Shown: positions 42,266 through 51,096 of the stretch, one piece after another
How positions within the stretch are numbered: position 1 is the stretch's first letter
Layout of the letters: the number at the start of each line of letters is the position of its first letter
Source of the DNA: Streptomyces spinoverrucosus
GTDB taxonomy: Bacteria; Actinomycetota; Actinomycetes; Streptomycetales; Streptomycetaceae
NCBI RefSeq assembly: GCF_006539505.1
Contig: NZ_BJND01000016.1
Span: 1-64,000 of the forward strand
Direction of reading: 5' to 3'
DNA length: 64,000 nucleotides
The notes under the pieces: generated by a model
Told to the model about the DNA's origin: nothing
Seen by the model: only the letters and a program-made list of their open reading frames with translations
The model's database searches: none
Translations under genes and position numbers: made by a program

Positions 42266-43660
42266 TCAGGCCCCGCTCGGCGGAAAAGACGGCCGCACCG
42301 GAATCCGCAGCTCCTGCTCGGGCAACGGCGGCAGCCCCGGCTCCTCCAGCCACGCCCGGAACAACGCGTCCAGCGGCTCGGTCGCGTACCGGGCCGCATG
42401 CGCCGTGAAGGCCGCCGTGGTCACCGCACCACCCCGATGCAGCGCCGCCCATCCCCGCAGCATCCGGAAGAAGGCCTCCTCGCCCAGCGCACACCGCACG
42501 GCGTGCACCACGAGCCCACCCCGCTGGTACAGCCGGTCGTCGAACATCAGCTTGCGCCCGGGATCGGCCAGTTTCAGATCCTGCGGCTGCCCCGACAACA
42601 GCCGATGCGCGGCCGCCGCATGCTGCTGCGCGGTCGGCCCACCGGACCGCTCCGACCACAGCCACTCGGCGTACTTCGCGAACCCCTCGTTCAGCCAGAT
42701 GTGCCGCCAGTCCGCGATGGACACACTGTTCCCGAACCACTGATGCGCCAGCTCGTGCGCGATCAGCCGCTCCCAACCCCGCGCCCCGTCGACATGGTTG
42801 GCGCCGAAGAGCGACAGCCCCTGCGCCTCGACCGGCACATCTAGCTCCTCCTCCGTCACCACGACGGCGTACTCCTCGAACGGATACAGCCCGAACAGCT
42901 CCTGGAACAGCTCCATCATCGCCGGCTGCCGAGCGAAGTCCCGCGAGAACTCCGGCAGCAGATGCGCCGGAATATGCCCGTGCTGCGGCACCCCGTCGGG
43001 CCCCGGGTCGCCCAGCAGCACGGTCTGGTACTTCCCGATGGCCAGCCCCACCAGATAACTCGACGTCGGCGCCGACTGCTCGTACACCCAGGTGGTCGTC
43101 GAGGCCTTCGTCGTCCGCGTCAGCAGCCGCCCACCGGCGACCACCGCGTACGCGGACGGAGTGGTGATCGAGATCTGGTACGACGCCTTGTCGGCCGGCC
43201 GGTCGTTGCACGGGTACCACGAGGGTGCCCCGACCGGCTGACTCGCCACCAGCGCCCCGTCGACCAGCTCCTCCCAGCCGAGCCCGCCCCAGGGGCTGTT
43301 CACCGGCTTGGGATTGCCCGACCAGTGCACCTCGACCGTGAACGCGGCCCCGGCCCGCACCGCCTTGCCGGGCCGCACCCGCAGCCGGCCACCGCGATGC
43401 GTGTAGTGCGCCTGCCGCCCGTCCACCCGTACCCGCCCGACCTTGAAGTCGGCGAGATTGAGCTGGAACTCGGCGAGCGCCGCCCGTCCCGCGATGGCGT
43501 TGATCCGGGCCGTGCCCGCCAGCCGGTTCGGCCCCGGCCGGTAGTCCAGCGCGAGTTCGTAGCGGTGCACCCGGTACCGGTGATCACCGTTGGCCGGAAA
43601 GTACGGGTCCGGACCCGCTGCCTGCTGAACCGCCACTGCCGCGTCTGCTCCCTGCGCCAT
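42266..43660 (-). CDS. M1-type zinc metallopeptidase
   Basis: 464 aa from the ATG at 43658-43660. The zinc motif HELAHQWFG is followed by NEGFAKYAEW, giving HExxH...E. In place of the GAMEN exopeptidase motif stands VEAQGLSLFG, which keeps the Glu. The N-terminal beta domain (YRVHRYELALDYRPGPNRLAG) is typical of the M1 family, but the long C-terminal helical domain is absent, so it is the short type. It lies 35 nt after the Pls-like synthetase on the same strand, suggesting a co-transcribed peptidase acting on the synthetase product. No signal peptide is evident. Confidence 0.88.
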   Translation of the reverse strand: MAQGADAAVAVQQAAGPDPYFPANGDHRYRVHRYELALDYRPGPNRLAGTARINAIAGRAALAEFQLNLADFKVGRVRVDGRQAHYTHRGGRLRVRPGKAVRAGAAFTVEVHWSGNPKPVNSPWGGLGWEELVDGALVASQPVGAPSWYPCNDRPADKASYQISITTPSAYAVVAGGRLLTRTTKASTTTWVYEQSAPTSSYLVGLAIGKYQTVLLGDPGPDGVPQHGHIPAHLLPEFSRDFARQPAMMELFQELFGLYPFEEYAVVVTEEELDVPVEAQGLSLFGANHVDGARGWERLIAHELAHQWFGNSVSIADWRHIWLNEGFAKYAEWLWSERSGGPTAQQHAAAAHRLLSGQPQDLKLADPGRKLMFDDRLYQRGGLVVHAVRCALGEEAFFRMLRGWAALHRGGAVTTAAFTAHAARYATEPLDALFRAWLEEPGLPPLPEQELRIPVRPSFPPSGA

Positions 43661-43695
43661 GCTCGTACCACCGCTCGTCCACCGGGGAGCCGCGC

Positions 43696-46600
43696 CTACC
43701 GGCGCCATGCCTCGATCGGGTTGCCCAGCCACCGGGTGTCGTCGGGGACGGACTCCGCCGCCATCACGAGCGACGCCGGACCCAGTGTGCTGCGGGCCCC
43801 GACGGTGCTGCCGGGCAGGACGATTCCGCCAGGACCGAGCGTCGCGCCCTCACGGAGAACCACAGTATCCGTCCGCAAGATCCGGTCGTGGAAGAGGTGG
43901 GTCTGCAGGACACAGCCCCGGTTCACGGTGGCCGCGTCATCGAGCGTCACCAGGTCCGCCTCCGGCAGCCAGTAGCTCTCCACCCACGTGCCCCGGCCGA
44001 TCCGCGCCCCGAGCCCGCGCAGCCACGCGGTCATCACCGGCGTACCCGGCACCGCGCCCGCCAGCCACGGCACGGCCAGCACCTCGACGAAGGTGTCCGC
44101 CAGTTCGTTGCGCCACACGAAGCCGCTCCACAGCGGATGCTCCCCGCTGCGGTGCCGCCCCACCAGCACCCACTTGGCCACGACGGACCCGACACCCGCG
44201 AGCACACCCACCGTGAGCAGCACGAACCCGCCCAGCAGCCAGGCCCACCCGCCCAGCGCACACAGCACCGCCACCGTCACCAGGGCCAGCCCCGCCGAGC
44301 AGAACACCGGCACGATCCGGCACAGCTCCACCAGCCCCCGCGCCCACAGCAACCGGGCCGGCGGGTCGTACGTCCGGCTCTGATCGCCGTCGGCCGCGCT
44401 GCGCGGCAGCTTCACCGGCGGCAGCCCCAGATACGAGCTGCCCTTCTTCGCCTTCTTCGGCGTGGCCGACAGCACCCCGACGAGCCCACCGTCCGGCACG
44501 CTCCGCCCCGGCGCGGTCATCCCGGAGTTGCCGAGGAACGCCCGCCGCCCGATCTCGGCGCGCCCGATCCGCATCCACCCGCCACCGAGTTCGTACGGCG
44601 CGGTCAGCGTGTCGTCGGCCAGGAACGCGCCCTCACCGACCGTCGTCAGGCTGGGCAGCGCGAGCACGGTCGACACCTCGGCGCCGCGCCCGATCCGCAT
44701 CCCGAGCAGCCGGAGCCACACCGGCGTGGCCAGCCCGGCGTACAGCGGAAACAGCGTTTCCCGGGCCCGGTCCATCAGCTGTGTGACGGTCCACGCCTGC
44801 CACCCGACCCTGCTGTGCGTCGGATACGTCCCCTCCCGCAGCCCCACACTCAGCAGCCGCACCCCGACCAGGATCAGCAGCGCGTACGCCGCCCCGAAGG
44901 CGAGCGTCCCCGGCACCAGCGCCAGCGCGGCACCCCGAAGGGCCTCCGCGAGCCCGTCGCCCGGGCCCACGAACAGGCGCGCCACCGCCAGCGCGGCCCC
45001 GGCACCCACCACCGGCAGCGCCGACAGCGCGAGCCCGGAAGCCCCGTACAGCACCCGCCAGAACAGCCCCCGCTCCGGCCGCTCCTTCGGCCAGTTCCGC
45101 TTGGCCTTGCCGAGCTTGACCGCGGGCGCCCCGGCCCACCGCTGCCCGGTGGGAATCTGCCCGGCGACGGCCGACCCCGGCGCCACCTCGGCCCGCTTGC
45201 CGACCCGCGCTCCCGGGAAGAGCATGCTGCGCGTACCGACCACGGCATGCGCACCGACCTTCACCGGCCCGATCTCCAGCCGGTCCCCGTCCAGCCAGTA
45301 CCCGGACAGATCGACCTCGGACTCCACGGCCGCGCCCCGCCCCAGCTTGAGCATGCCGGTGACCGGCGGCAGCGAGTGCAGATCGACGTCCTGCCCCACC
45401 TTGGCGCCCAGCGCCCGCGCGTACCGCAGCAGCCAGGCCCCGGTCAGCGAGGTCGCCCCGCTCGCCTCGGCCAGCCGCTCCGCCGCCCACAGCCGCAGAT
45501 GCACACTCCCACCGCGCGGATACCGCCCCGCCCGCACGCCCCGCAGCAACAGCCGCGCCCCACCTGCGGCGAGGGCGAGCCGCCCCGGCGGACTGAACAA
45601 CAGCACGGCCCCGGCCCCGACGGCCCACCAGGGCGCGGTCGGCAGCCAGGCGTATCCGCTCAGCAGATTCCCGAGGGTGGCCAAGACGACCGTCCACCGC
45701 AGCCCGACCAGGGTGAAAAGCGGCACAAGGGCCAGGAGTTGAATCACCTGGGCACGCCGGGGCACGGGGGCGACCGTCCGCCGTGAGCCGTCGTCCTGCG
45801 CCGACTCCTCCAGCCGTCGCGCCAACTTCCGCAGCGTGGGCTGCTGGTAGATGTCCAGCACGGCCGCACTCGGATAGCGGGTCCGCAGCCGCGTGGTCAG
45901 CTGAGCGGCGGCGAGACTGCTCCCGCCGATCGCGAAGAAGTCGTCGGAGGCCGCCGTGACCGGAATCCCGAGCACCTCGGTCCACTGCTCGGCCAGCCAG
46001 GCCTCGGTGCCGTAGAGCTGCTCGGCCCTACCCCCGGTCTCCAGCCCCTCCAGCGGCCAGGGCAGGGCATTGCGGTCGACCTTGCCGGACGTACGGGTCG
46101 GCAGTTCGTCGACCGGCGCGAGCAGCGGCACCAGCGCCGCGGGCAGCTCGGCCCGCAGCCGCTCCACCGCCGCCCCCGCGTCCCAGCCCTCCTGGGTGAC
46201 GACATACCCGACGAGCAGCTGATTGCCGCTCCGCGCGGTCCGTACGGCGGCAGCGGCACCCGCGACGCCGGGCAGCGCCTGCAACGCGGCGTCCACCTCA
46301 CCCAGCTCGATCCGCCGCCCACCGAGCTTGATCTGCTCATCGGCCCGCCCGAGAAAGACCAGCCCCTCGGGTTCGGCCCGCACCAGATCACCGCTCCGGT
46401 ACGCCCGTTCCCACCCCAGCGACTCCAAAGGCGCGTACTTCTCCGCGTCCTTCTCGGCATCGAGGTATCGGGCGAGCCCGACCCCGCCGATCACCAACTG
46501 CCCACTGCCGCCCATCGGCACGGGCTCCCCGGCCTCGTCGACGACGGCCAGTTCCCAGCCGCGAAGCGGCAGCCCGATCCTGATGGGCTCCTCGCCGGTC

Positions 46601-47562
46601 ATCAGTGCGGCACAGGCCACGACGGTCGCCTCGGTCGGCCCGTATGTGTTCCAGACCTCGCGTCCCTCGGTCACCAGCCGCTGCGCCAGCTCGGGCGGAC
46701 AGGCCTCACCGCCGAAGATCAGCAGCCGTACGTCATTGAGGGTCTCCGGTTCCCACAGCGCGGCCAGCGTCGGCACGGTCGACACGACCGTGATCTCCTG
46801 CTCGACCAGCCAGGGCCCCAGATCGGCCCCGCTCCTGACCTGTGCGCGCGGCACCGGCACCAGACAGGCCCCGTACCGCCAGGCCAGCCACATCTCCTCG
46901 CAGGACGCGTCGAACGCGACCGACAGCCCCGCCATGACCCGGTCGCCGGGCCCGATCGGCTCCTCGGTCAGAAACAGCGCAGCCTCGGCGTCCACGAACG
47001 CGGCGGCACTGCGATGACTGACGGCGACACCCTTGGGCTTCCCGGTGGACCCGGACGTGAAGATGATCCAGGCGTCGTGCTCGCCCCCGGGCCGCGCGGC
47101 CGGAACCTCGGACCGCCCGTTGACGGTCAGCTCGTGCCCGGCCCCGATGACGGCCCGTACCCCCGCCTCCCCGAACACCAACTCGGCCCGCTCGTCCGGG
47201 TCCTCGGCATCCACGGGCACATAGGCGGCCCCGGCCGCGAGTACGGCGAGAATCGCGACGTACAGATCATTGGTCCCCGACGGAACGCGGACCCCCACCC
47301 GGTCCCCGAGCCCCACCCCGGCGGCGCCGAGCCGCGCCCGCAGCCGCTCCACCTCCACGGCGAGCGCCCGATACGTGAGCCGGACCGCCCCGTCGTCCAG
47401 GGCGAGTTCGTCCGGATGCGCCCGCACGGACGCCTCGAAGATGTCCACGAGCGTGCGCGGGGAGGCGGCCGGCCCCCCGGAGAAACGTGCCCTGTCACCG
47501 AACCGCTCACGGATCTCTTCGTCGAGCAGGCCGAGAGCACTGCTCTCGTGTATGGCTGCCAT
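43696..47562 (-). CDS. Pls/PosA-type single-module NRPS with membrane and beta-helix domains
   Basis: A 1288-aa protein. Adenylation domain (~40-515): FTSGSTGKPKGVAVSH, NTYGPTEATV, YRSGDLVRAEPEG, GRADEQIKLGGRRIELGE, SGKVDRNALP. Carrier domain with GGSSL, Ppant Ser549. Then about 700 residues with several transmembrane segments enclosing three tandem left-handed beta-helix-like segments (VGAHAVVGTRSMLFPGARVG; IGRAEIGRRAFLGNSGMTAP; LREGATLGPGGIVLPGSTVG). This is the layout of epsilon-poly-L-lysine synthetase; no thioesterase or standard condensation domain is present. Aligned by eye to GrsA, the specificity residues read D-A-E-S-I-G-T-V-V-K, close to lysine codes. It should act at the cytoplasmic membrane. 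Confidence 0.9.
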   Translation of the reverse strand: MAAIHESSALGLLDEEIRERFGDRARFSGGPAASPRTLVDIFEASVRAHPDELALDDGAVRLTYRALAVEVERLRARLGAAGVGLGDRVGVRVPSGTNDLYVAILAVLAAGAAYVPVDAEDPDERAELVFGEAGVRAVIGAGHELTVNGRSEVPAARPGGEHDAWIIFTSGSTGKPKGVAVSHRSAAAFVDAEAALFLTEEPIGPGDRVMAGLSVAFDASCEEMWLAWRYGACLVPVPRAQVRSGADLGPWLVEQEITVVSTVPTLAALWEPETLNDVRLLIFGGEACPPELAQRLVTEGREVWNTYGPTEATVVACAALMTGEEPIRIGLPLRGWELAVVDEAGEPVPMGGSGQLVIGGVGLARYLDAEKDAEKYAPLESLGWERAYRSGDLVRAEPEGLVFLGRADEQIKLGGRRIELGEVDAALQALPGVAGAAAAVRTARSGNQLLVGYVVTQEGWDAGAAVERLRAELPAALVPLLAPVDELPTRTSGKVDRNALPWPLEGLETGGRAEQLYGTEAWLAEQWTEVLGIPVTAASDDFFAIGGSSLAAAQLTTRLRTRYPSAAVLDIYQQPTLRKLARRLEESAQDDGSRRTVAPVPRRAQVIQLLALVPLFTLVGLRWTVVLATLGNLLSGYAWLPTAPWWAVGAGAVLLFSPPGRLALAAGGARLLLRGVRAGRYPRGGSVHLRLWAAERLAEASGATSLTGAWLLRYARALGAKVGQDVDLHSLPPVTGMLKLGRGAAVESEVDLSGYWLDGDRLEIGPVKVGAHAVVGTRSMLFPGARVGKRAEVAPGSAVAGQIPTGQRWAGAPAVKLGKAKRNWPKERPERGLFWRVLYGASGLALSALPVVGAGAALAVARLFVGPGDGLAEALRGAALALVPGTLAFGAAYALLILVGVRLLSVGLREGTYPTHSRVGWQAWTVTQLMDRARETLFPLYAGLATPVWLRLLGMRIGRGAEVSTVLALPSLTTVGEGAFLADDTLTAPYELGGGWMRIGRAEIGRRAFLGNSGMTAPGRSVPDGGLVGVLSATPKKAKKGSSYLGLPPVKLPRSAADGDQSRTYDPPARLLWARGLVELCRIVPVFCSAGLALVTVAVLCALGGWAWLLGGFVLLTVGVLAGVGSVVAKWVLVGRHRSGEHPLWSGFVWRNELADTFVEVLAVPWLAGAVPGTPVMTAWLRGLGARIGRGTWVESYWLPEADLVTLDDAATVNRGCVLQTHLFHDRILRTDTVVLREGATLGPGGIVLPGSTVGARSTLGPASLVMAAESVPDDTRWLGNPIEAWRR

Positions 47563-47807
47563 CGGGTCCTCGCGTCTCGATCCCGGAAGCTCCGGGGCGC
47601 TGGCGGGCCCGCAGGTCTGCCTGGGGTTGTCCGGCTCCAGCTCCGTAACAAGCCGGAAATTTTAGTACGACGGTAAGTTCGACGTCGCTCGGCGGCCATC
47701 CGGAAGACGCCGTTCGGGCCGTACCGCAGGGGGTGTTGAGGGCTGTGACCTCGGGATCTTCCCGGCGGGGGAGAGATGGCCCACACGGGGCTCGCAAGCC
47801 TTTCGGC
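47563..47807. promoter_or_regulatory. Leader and probable promoter region of the Pls-like gene
   Basis: About 245 bp upstream of the synthetase on the minus strand. The only AT-rich patch is at 47656-47666, where the minus strand reads TAAAAT (47664-47659), a fair -10 element about 97 nt before the start codon. No good -35 is seen. The rest shows no gene. Confidence 0.3.
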
Positions 47808-47838
47808 AAAGCAAAAGACCCCTGGTGAACAGGGGTCT
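47808..47838 (-). terminator. Terminator downstream of tRNA-Leu
   Basis: 9-bp stem AGACCCCTG / CAGGGGTCT (47816-47824 and 47830-47838) with a 5-nt loop; on the minus strand it is followed by TTTTGCTTT. It ends the tRNA transcript 5 nt after the encoded CCA. Confidence 0.85.
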
Positions 47839-47842
47839 GAGC

Positions 47843-47930
47843 TGGTGTCCGAGGGGGGACTTGAACCCCCACGCCCGATAAAGGGCACTAGCACCTCAAG
47901 CTAGCGCGTCTGCCATTCCGCCACCCGGAC
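47843..47930 (-). tRNA. tRNA-Leu (anticodon GAG)
   Basis: Reads GTCCGGGTGGCGGAATGG at the 5' end and pairs GTCCGGG with CTCGGAC at the 3' end, followed by an encoded ACCA. The anticodon loop TTGAGGT on a 5-bp stem gives GAG, reading CTC/CTT leucine codons. A long variable arm (TGCCCTTTATCGGGCG) identifies a class II tRNA. The T loop GGTTCAAGTCC is normal. Confidence 0.96.
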
Positions 47931-48084
47931 AAGGTGTCTGTCGCGCTGGGTTTCCCCCGCGGCGACGACGTAAACATTACCAGGCTTTCGGGGACGGCTG
48001 ATCACACCCGCGCGGTCTTGGGGTGGGACCGGGCTCGGGGGAGGATGAGGGGGACCACCAGCGGCGACTGCGGAAGGAAGCGGC

Positions 48085-49410
48085 GTGAGTGACACGGGCA
48101 CGGCCGAAGGCGTCACCGGCGAGGACGAGGTCGTCGACCTCTGCCGCGAGCTGATCCAGATCGACACCAGCAACTACGGCGACCACTCGGGGCCGGGGGA
48201 GCGCAAGGCGGCCGAGTACGTCGCCGCCAAGCTCGCCGAGGTGGGCCTCGACGCGCGGATCATCGAGTCCCACAAGGGCCGCGCCTCCACGGTGGCCCGC
48301 ATCGAGGGCGAGGACCCGTCCCGGCCCGCGCTGCTCATCCACGGCCACCTCGACGTCGTACCGGCCAACGCGGCCGACTGGACCCACCACCCCTTCTCCG
48401 GAGAGATCGCGGACGGGTGCGTGTGGGGCCGCGGGGCCGTCGACATGAAGGACATGGACGCGATGACCCTCGCGGTCGTCCGCGACCGGCTGCGCAGCGG
48501 ACGCAAGCCCCCGCGCGACATCGTGCTCGCCTTCCTCGCCGACGAGGAGGCCGGCGGCACCTGGGGCGCGCGCTACCTGGTCGACAAGCACCCCGAGCTG
48601 TTCGAGGGCGTGACCGAGGGGATCGGCGAGGTCGGCGGGTTCTCCTTCACCGTCAACGAGCAGCTGCGGCTCTACCTCGTCGAGACCGCCCAGAAGGGCA
48701 TGCACTGGATGCGGCTCACCGTGGACGGCACCGCCGGTCACGGCTCGATGACCAACGACGACAACGCGATCACCGAACTGTGCGAGGCCGTGGGGCGACT
48801 CGGCCGGCACAAGTGGCCGGTGCGGGTCACCAAGACCGTACGGTCCTTCCTCGACGAGCTCTCCGACGCGCTCGGTGTGGAACTCGACCCCGAGGACATG
48901 GACGAGACCCTCGCCAAGCTGGGCGGTATCGCCAAGATGATCGGCGCGACGCTGCGCAACTCGGCCGCGCCCACCATGCTCGGCGCCGGCTACAAGGTCA
49001 ACGTCATCCCCGGCCAGGCCACCGCGCACGTCGACGGCCGGTTCCTGCCCGGCCACGAGGAGGAGTTCCTCGCCGACCTCGACCGGCTGCTCGGCCCCCG
49101 CGTGCGGCGCGAGGACGTGCACGCCGACAAGGCGCTGGAGACCGACTTCGACGGCAAGCTCGTCGACGCCATGCAGAGCGCGCTCAGCGCCGAGGACCCG
49201 ATCGCGCGGGCCGTGCCCTACATGCTCTCCGGCGGCACCGACGCCAAGTCCTTCGACGACCTCGGCATCCGCTGCTTCGGCTTCGCGCCCCTGAAGCTGC
49301 CGCCGGAGCTGGACTTCGCCGGGATGTTCCACGGCGTCGACGAGCGAGTGCCGGTGGACGGGCTGAAGTTCGGCGTGCGGGTGCTCGACCGGTTCATCGA
49401 TGCGTCCTGA
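48085..49410 (+). CDS. M20 family metallopeptidase
   Basis: A 441-aa protein with the M20 zinc motifs in order: HGHLDVVP (first His ligand), RGAVDMKD (bridging Asp), DEEAGG (catalytic Glu and metal Glu), and SGGTDAKSF near the end. The dimerisation lid is present between ~residues 200 and 330. It is a cytoplasmic dipeptidase/deacylase-type enzyme of unknown substrate. GTG start with GGAAG upstream. It is a core gene upstream of the chaplins. Confidence 0.92.
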   Translation: MSDTGTAEGVTGEDEVVDLCRELIQIDTSNYGDHSGPGERKAAEYVAAKLAEVGLDARIIESHKGRASTVARIEGEDPSRPALLIHGHLDVVPANAADWTHHPFSGEIADGCVWGRGAVDMKDMDAMTLAVVRDRLRSGRKPPRDIVLAFLADEEAGGTWGARYLVDKHPELFEGVTEGIGEVGGFSFTVNEQLRLYLVETAQKGMHWMRLTVDGTAGHGSMTNDDNAITELCEAVGRLGRHKWPVRVTKTVRSFLDELSDALGVELDPEDMDETLAKLGGIAKMIGATLRNSAAPTMLGAGYKVNVIPGQATAHVDGRFLPGHEEEFLADLDRLLGPRVRREDVHADKALETDFDGKLVDAMQSALSAEDPIARAVPYMLSGGTDAKSFDDLGIRCFGFAPLKLPPELDFAGMFHGVDERVPVDGLKFGVRVLDRFIDAS

Positions 49411-49523
49411 CTTGGCCCGATGAAACGACACATCAGTAATCGCCCGCGTGTGCGGAGCGTGACCGAGGAGGGTGAACGCGCTCATAGGCTCGTAGCCCTA
49501 TTAGTTCCTCCTCGTTACAGGTG

Positions 49524-49549
49524 ATGCGATCAGCTACTTGTGATCGCAT
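49524..49549 (+). promoter_or_regulatory. Stem-loop in the chpH 5' leader
   Basis: Perfect 9-bp arms ATGCGATCA / TGATCGCAT around an 8-nt loop, ending 8 nt before the very strong ribosome site AAGGAGGA (49557-49564) of chpH. It could be an mRNA hairpin controlling ribosome access or a protein operator. A smaller hairpin GGCT-CGT-AGCC lies about 40 nt further upstream. Confidence 0.55.
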
Positions 49550-49567
49550 TGCCAACAAGGAGGAATA

Positions 49568-49801
49568 ATGATCAAGAAGGTCGTCGCTGCTGCGGCTGCC
49601 ACCGGTGGGCTGGTTCTCGCGGGCGCGGGCATGGCCGTCGCCGACTCCGGTGCCCAGGGTGCCGCCGTGGGGTCCCCGGGCGTCCTGTCCGGCAACGTTG
49701 TTCAGGTTCCCGTGCACGTCCCCGTGAACGTCTGCGGCAACACGATCTCGGTGATCGGGCTGCTGAACCCCGCCTTCGGCAACACCTGCATCAACAAGTG
49801 A
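49568..49801 (+). CDS. chpH: Short chaplin (ChpH-type) hydrophobic cell-surface protein
   Basis: A 77-aa protein: signal peptide MIKKVVAAAAATGGLVLAGA (cleavage expected after ...MAVA), then one chaplin domain with SPGVLSGNVVQVPVHVPVN and the two Cys in VNVCGNT and GNTCINK that form a disulfide. By family knowledge short chaplins self-assemble into amyloid fibres that make aerial hyphae and spores hydrophobic. Very strong ribosome site 4-5 nt before ATG. Followed by a terminator and the long chaplin gene. Confidence 0.97.
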   Translation: MIKKVVAAAAATGGLVLAGAGMAVADSGAQGAAVGSPGVLSGNVVQVPVHVPVNVCGNTISVIGLLNPAFGNTCINK

Positions 49802-49829
49802 CGCTGCCTTTCTGAGGTTCGTCCACGCC

Positions 49830-49877
49830 GTCGGTCCCGGAGCGCACGCCCTGCCCTCCGGGACCGACCGGTCTTTT
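49830..49877 (+). terminator. Terminator after chpH
   Basis: Perfect 13-bp stem GTCGGTCCCGGAG / CTCCGGGACCGAC (49830-49842 and 49856-49868) followed by CGGTCTTTT. It separates chpH transcription from chpC. Confidence 0.85.
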
Positions 49878-49913
49878 CACGTAGGTCAAGAGGGGGAAGG
49901 CAGGAATTCAGCG

Positions 49914-50759
49914 ATGCGACAGGGCACCCGCAAGGGACTGATGACCGTGGCCGCGGCGACCGGCGTGATCGCCGCCGCGAGCGGCCACGCCCACGCCGAC
50001 TCGGGCGCGAGCGGCTCCAGTTCGAACTCGCCGGGCGTGCTGTCCGGCAACACCGTGCAGGCGCCGGTGCATGTGCCGGTCAACGTCTGCGGCAACACCG
50101 TCAACGTCGTCGGCATCCTCAACCCGGCGGTCGGCAACTCCTGCGCCAACCAGGGCGGGGGCAAGGCCTCCTCCGGCGGCTACGGCGACGACGGCGCCGG
50201 TGGCCACGGCTCCTCCGGGGCACACGCGGACGGGTACGCCGAGGACTCACCCGGCATCGGCTCCGGAAACCACATCCAGGCGCCGGTGCACGTGCCGGTA
50301 AACGTCTGCGGCAACAGCGTCGACATCATCGGCGTCGGCAACGCGGCCAAGGACAACGACTGCGCGAACGGCGGCTCCGGCAACGGTCACACCACGCCGC
50401 CGGGGGGAGGGGGCGGTACGACTCCGCCGGGCAACCCGGGTAATCCGGGTAACCCCGGTGACCCGGGTAACCCGGGCAACCCCGGTGACCCGGGCAACCC
50501 CGGTGACCCGGGCAACCCCGGTGACCCGGGCAACCCCGAGCAGCCCAGCACGCCGGGTGACGACGGCCCTGGCACCGGGGACGACAGTGGCTCCGGGAAC
50601 GGCGACCGCCCCGGCGGCTCGTCCGTCAGCCAGCTCGGCGGCGACTCCGAGCTCGCCGAGACCGGCAGCGAGCTGCCGGTGGGCGCGGCCGCGGCGCTGG
50701 GCGTGGGCACGCTGCTGGCGGGCGCCGTGCTGTACCGCAGGGCGCGCGCCTCGGCGTAG
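49914..50759 (+). CDS. chpC: Long chaplin (ChpC-type), sortase-anchored
   Basis: A 281-aa protein: signal peptide (residues ~1-29, ending GHAHADSG), two chaplin domains (each with SPG...GN, VPVHVPVNVCGN and a second Cys in GNSCAN or DNDCAN), then a spacer of about ten GNPGDP-type repeats. The end is a sortase signal LAETG followed by a hydrophobic helix and YRRARA. Long chaplins are covalently attached to the wall by class E sortases and anchor the short chaplins. Ribosome site AGGAATT upstream. Confidence 0.97.
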   Translation: MRQGTRKGLMTVAAATGVIAAASGHAHADSGASGSSSNSPGVLSGNTVQAPVHVPVNVCGNTVNVVGILNPAVGNSCANQGGGKASSGGYGDDGAGGHGSSGAHADGYAEDSPGIGSGNHIQAPVHVPVNVCGNSVDIIGVGNAAKDNDCANGGSGNGHTTPPGGGGGTTPPGNPGNPGNPGDPGNPGNPGDPGNPGDPGNPGDPGNPEQPSTPGDDGPGTGDDSGSGNGDRPGGSSVSQLGGDSELAETGSELPVGAAAALGVGTLLAGAVLYRRARASA

Positions 50760-50802
50760 CGCGTCCGGCGGCAGCGCACCCGCCACCGTCACCGTCACCG
50801 GA

Positions 50803-50841
50803 AACGGAGCGGGCCCCGCACCCGGCGGGGCCCGCTCCGTT
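50803..50841. terminator. Bidirectional terminator between chpC and the DUF5703 gene
   Basis: A 17-bp perfect stem (50803-50819 and 50825-50841, core GGAGCGGGCCCCGC) with a 5-nt loop, about 43 nt after chpC and about 20 nt after the convergent DUF5703 stop. Confidence 0.9.
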
Positions 50842-50860
50842 CCGTTCGCGTCGCCTCAGC

Positions 50861-51049
50861 TCACCACGTGGCCCGCACCTGGCGGATGATCCGCCGGCGC
50901 AGCCGCACCCTGCGGCTGCCGTCGCGCAGCAGGCTCAGGCGGTGCAACTCCCAGTGTCCGTACTCGGCATGGTCCGTCAGCAGACGTGTGGCTTCCTTGC
51001 GGGAAACCCCGCGCGGTACGTACACGTCGACAAATTCGTATTCCGGCAT
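50861..51049 (-). CDS. DUF5703 family small protein
   Basis: A 62-aa protein starting MPEYEFVDVYVPRGVSRKEA and ending in a strongly basic stretch (RRVRLRRRIIRQVRATW). This is the typical short DUF5703 protein found next to chpC in streptomycetes; its function is unknown. The basic tail may contact nucleic acid or membrane. It is divergent from the acidic-tail gene, with 47 bp between the starts. Confidence 0.85.
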   Translation of the reverse strand: MPEYEFVDVYVPRGVSRKEATRLLTDHAEYGHWELHRLSLLRDGSRRVRLRRRIIRQVRATW

Positions 51050-51096
51050 CGCATCTATTGTGCGGGCAACGGCCCAGTACGGATAGCGTCTGCTCT

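Noticed and set aside
47843..47930. tRNA-Leu as attachment site of an integrated element
   Set aside because: No integrase and no duplicated tRNA 3' end was seen on the other side of the eCIS/Pls block, although only the window could be searched.
49433..49717. 94-codon minus-strand frame over the chpH leader
   Set aside because: It lies across the chpH ribosome site and coding start, has no recognisable motif and no good start signal.
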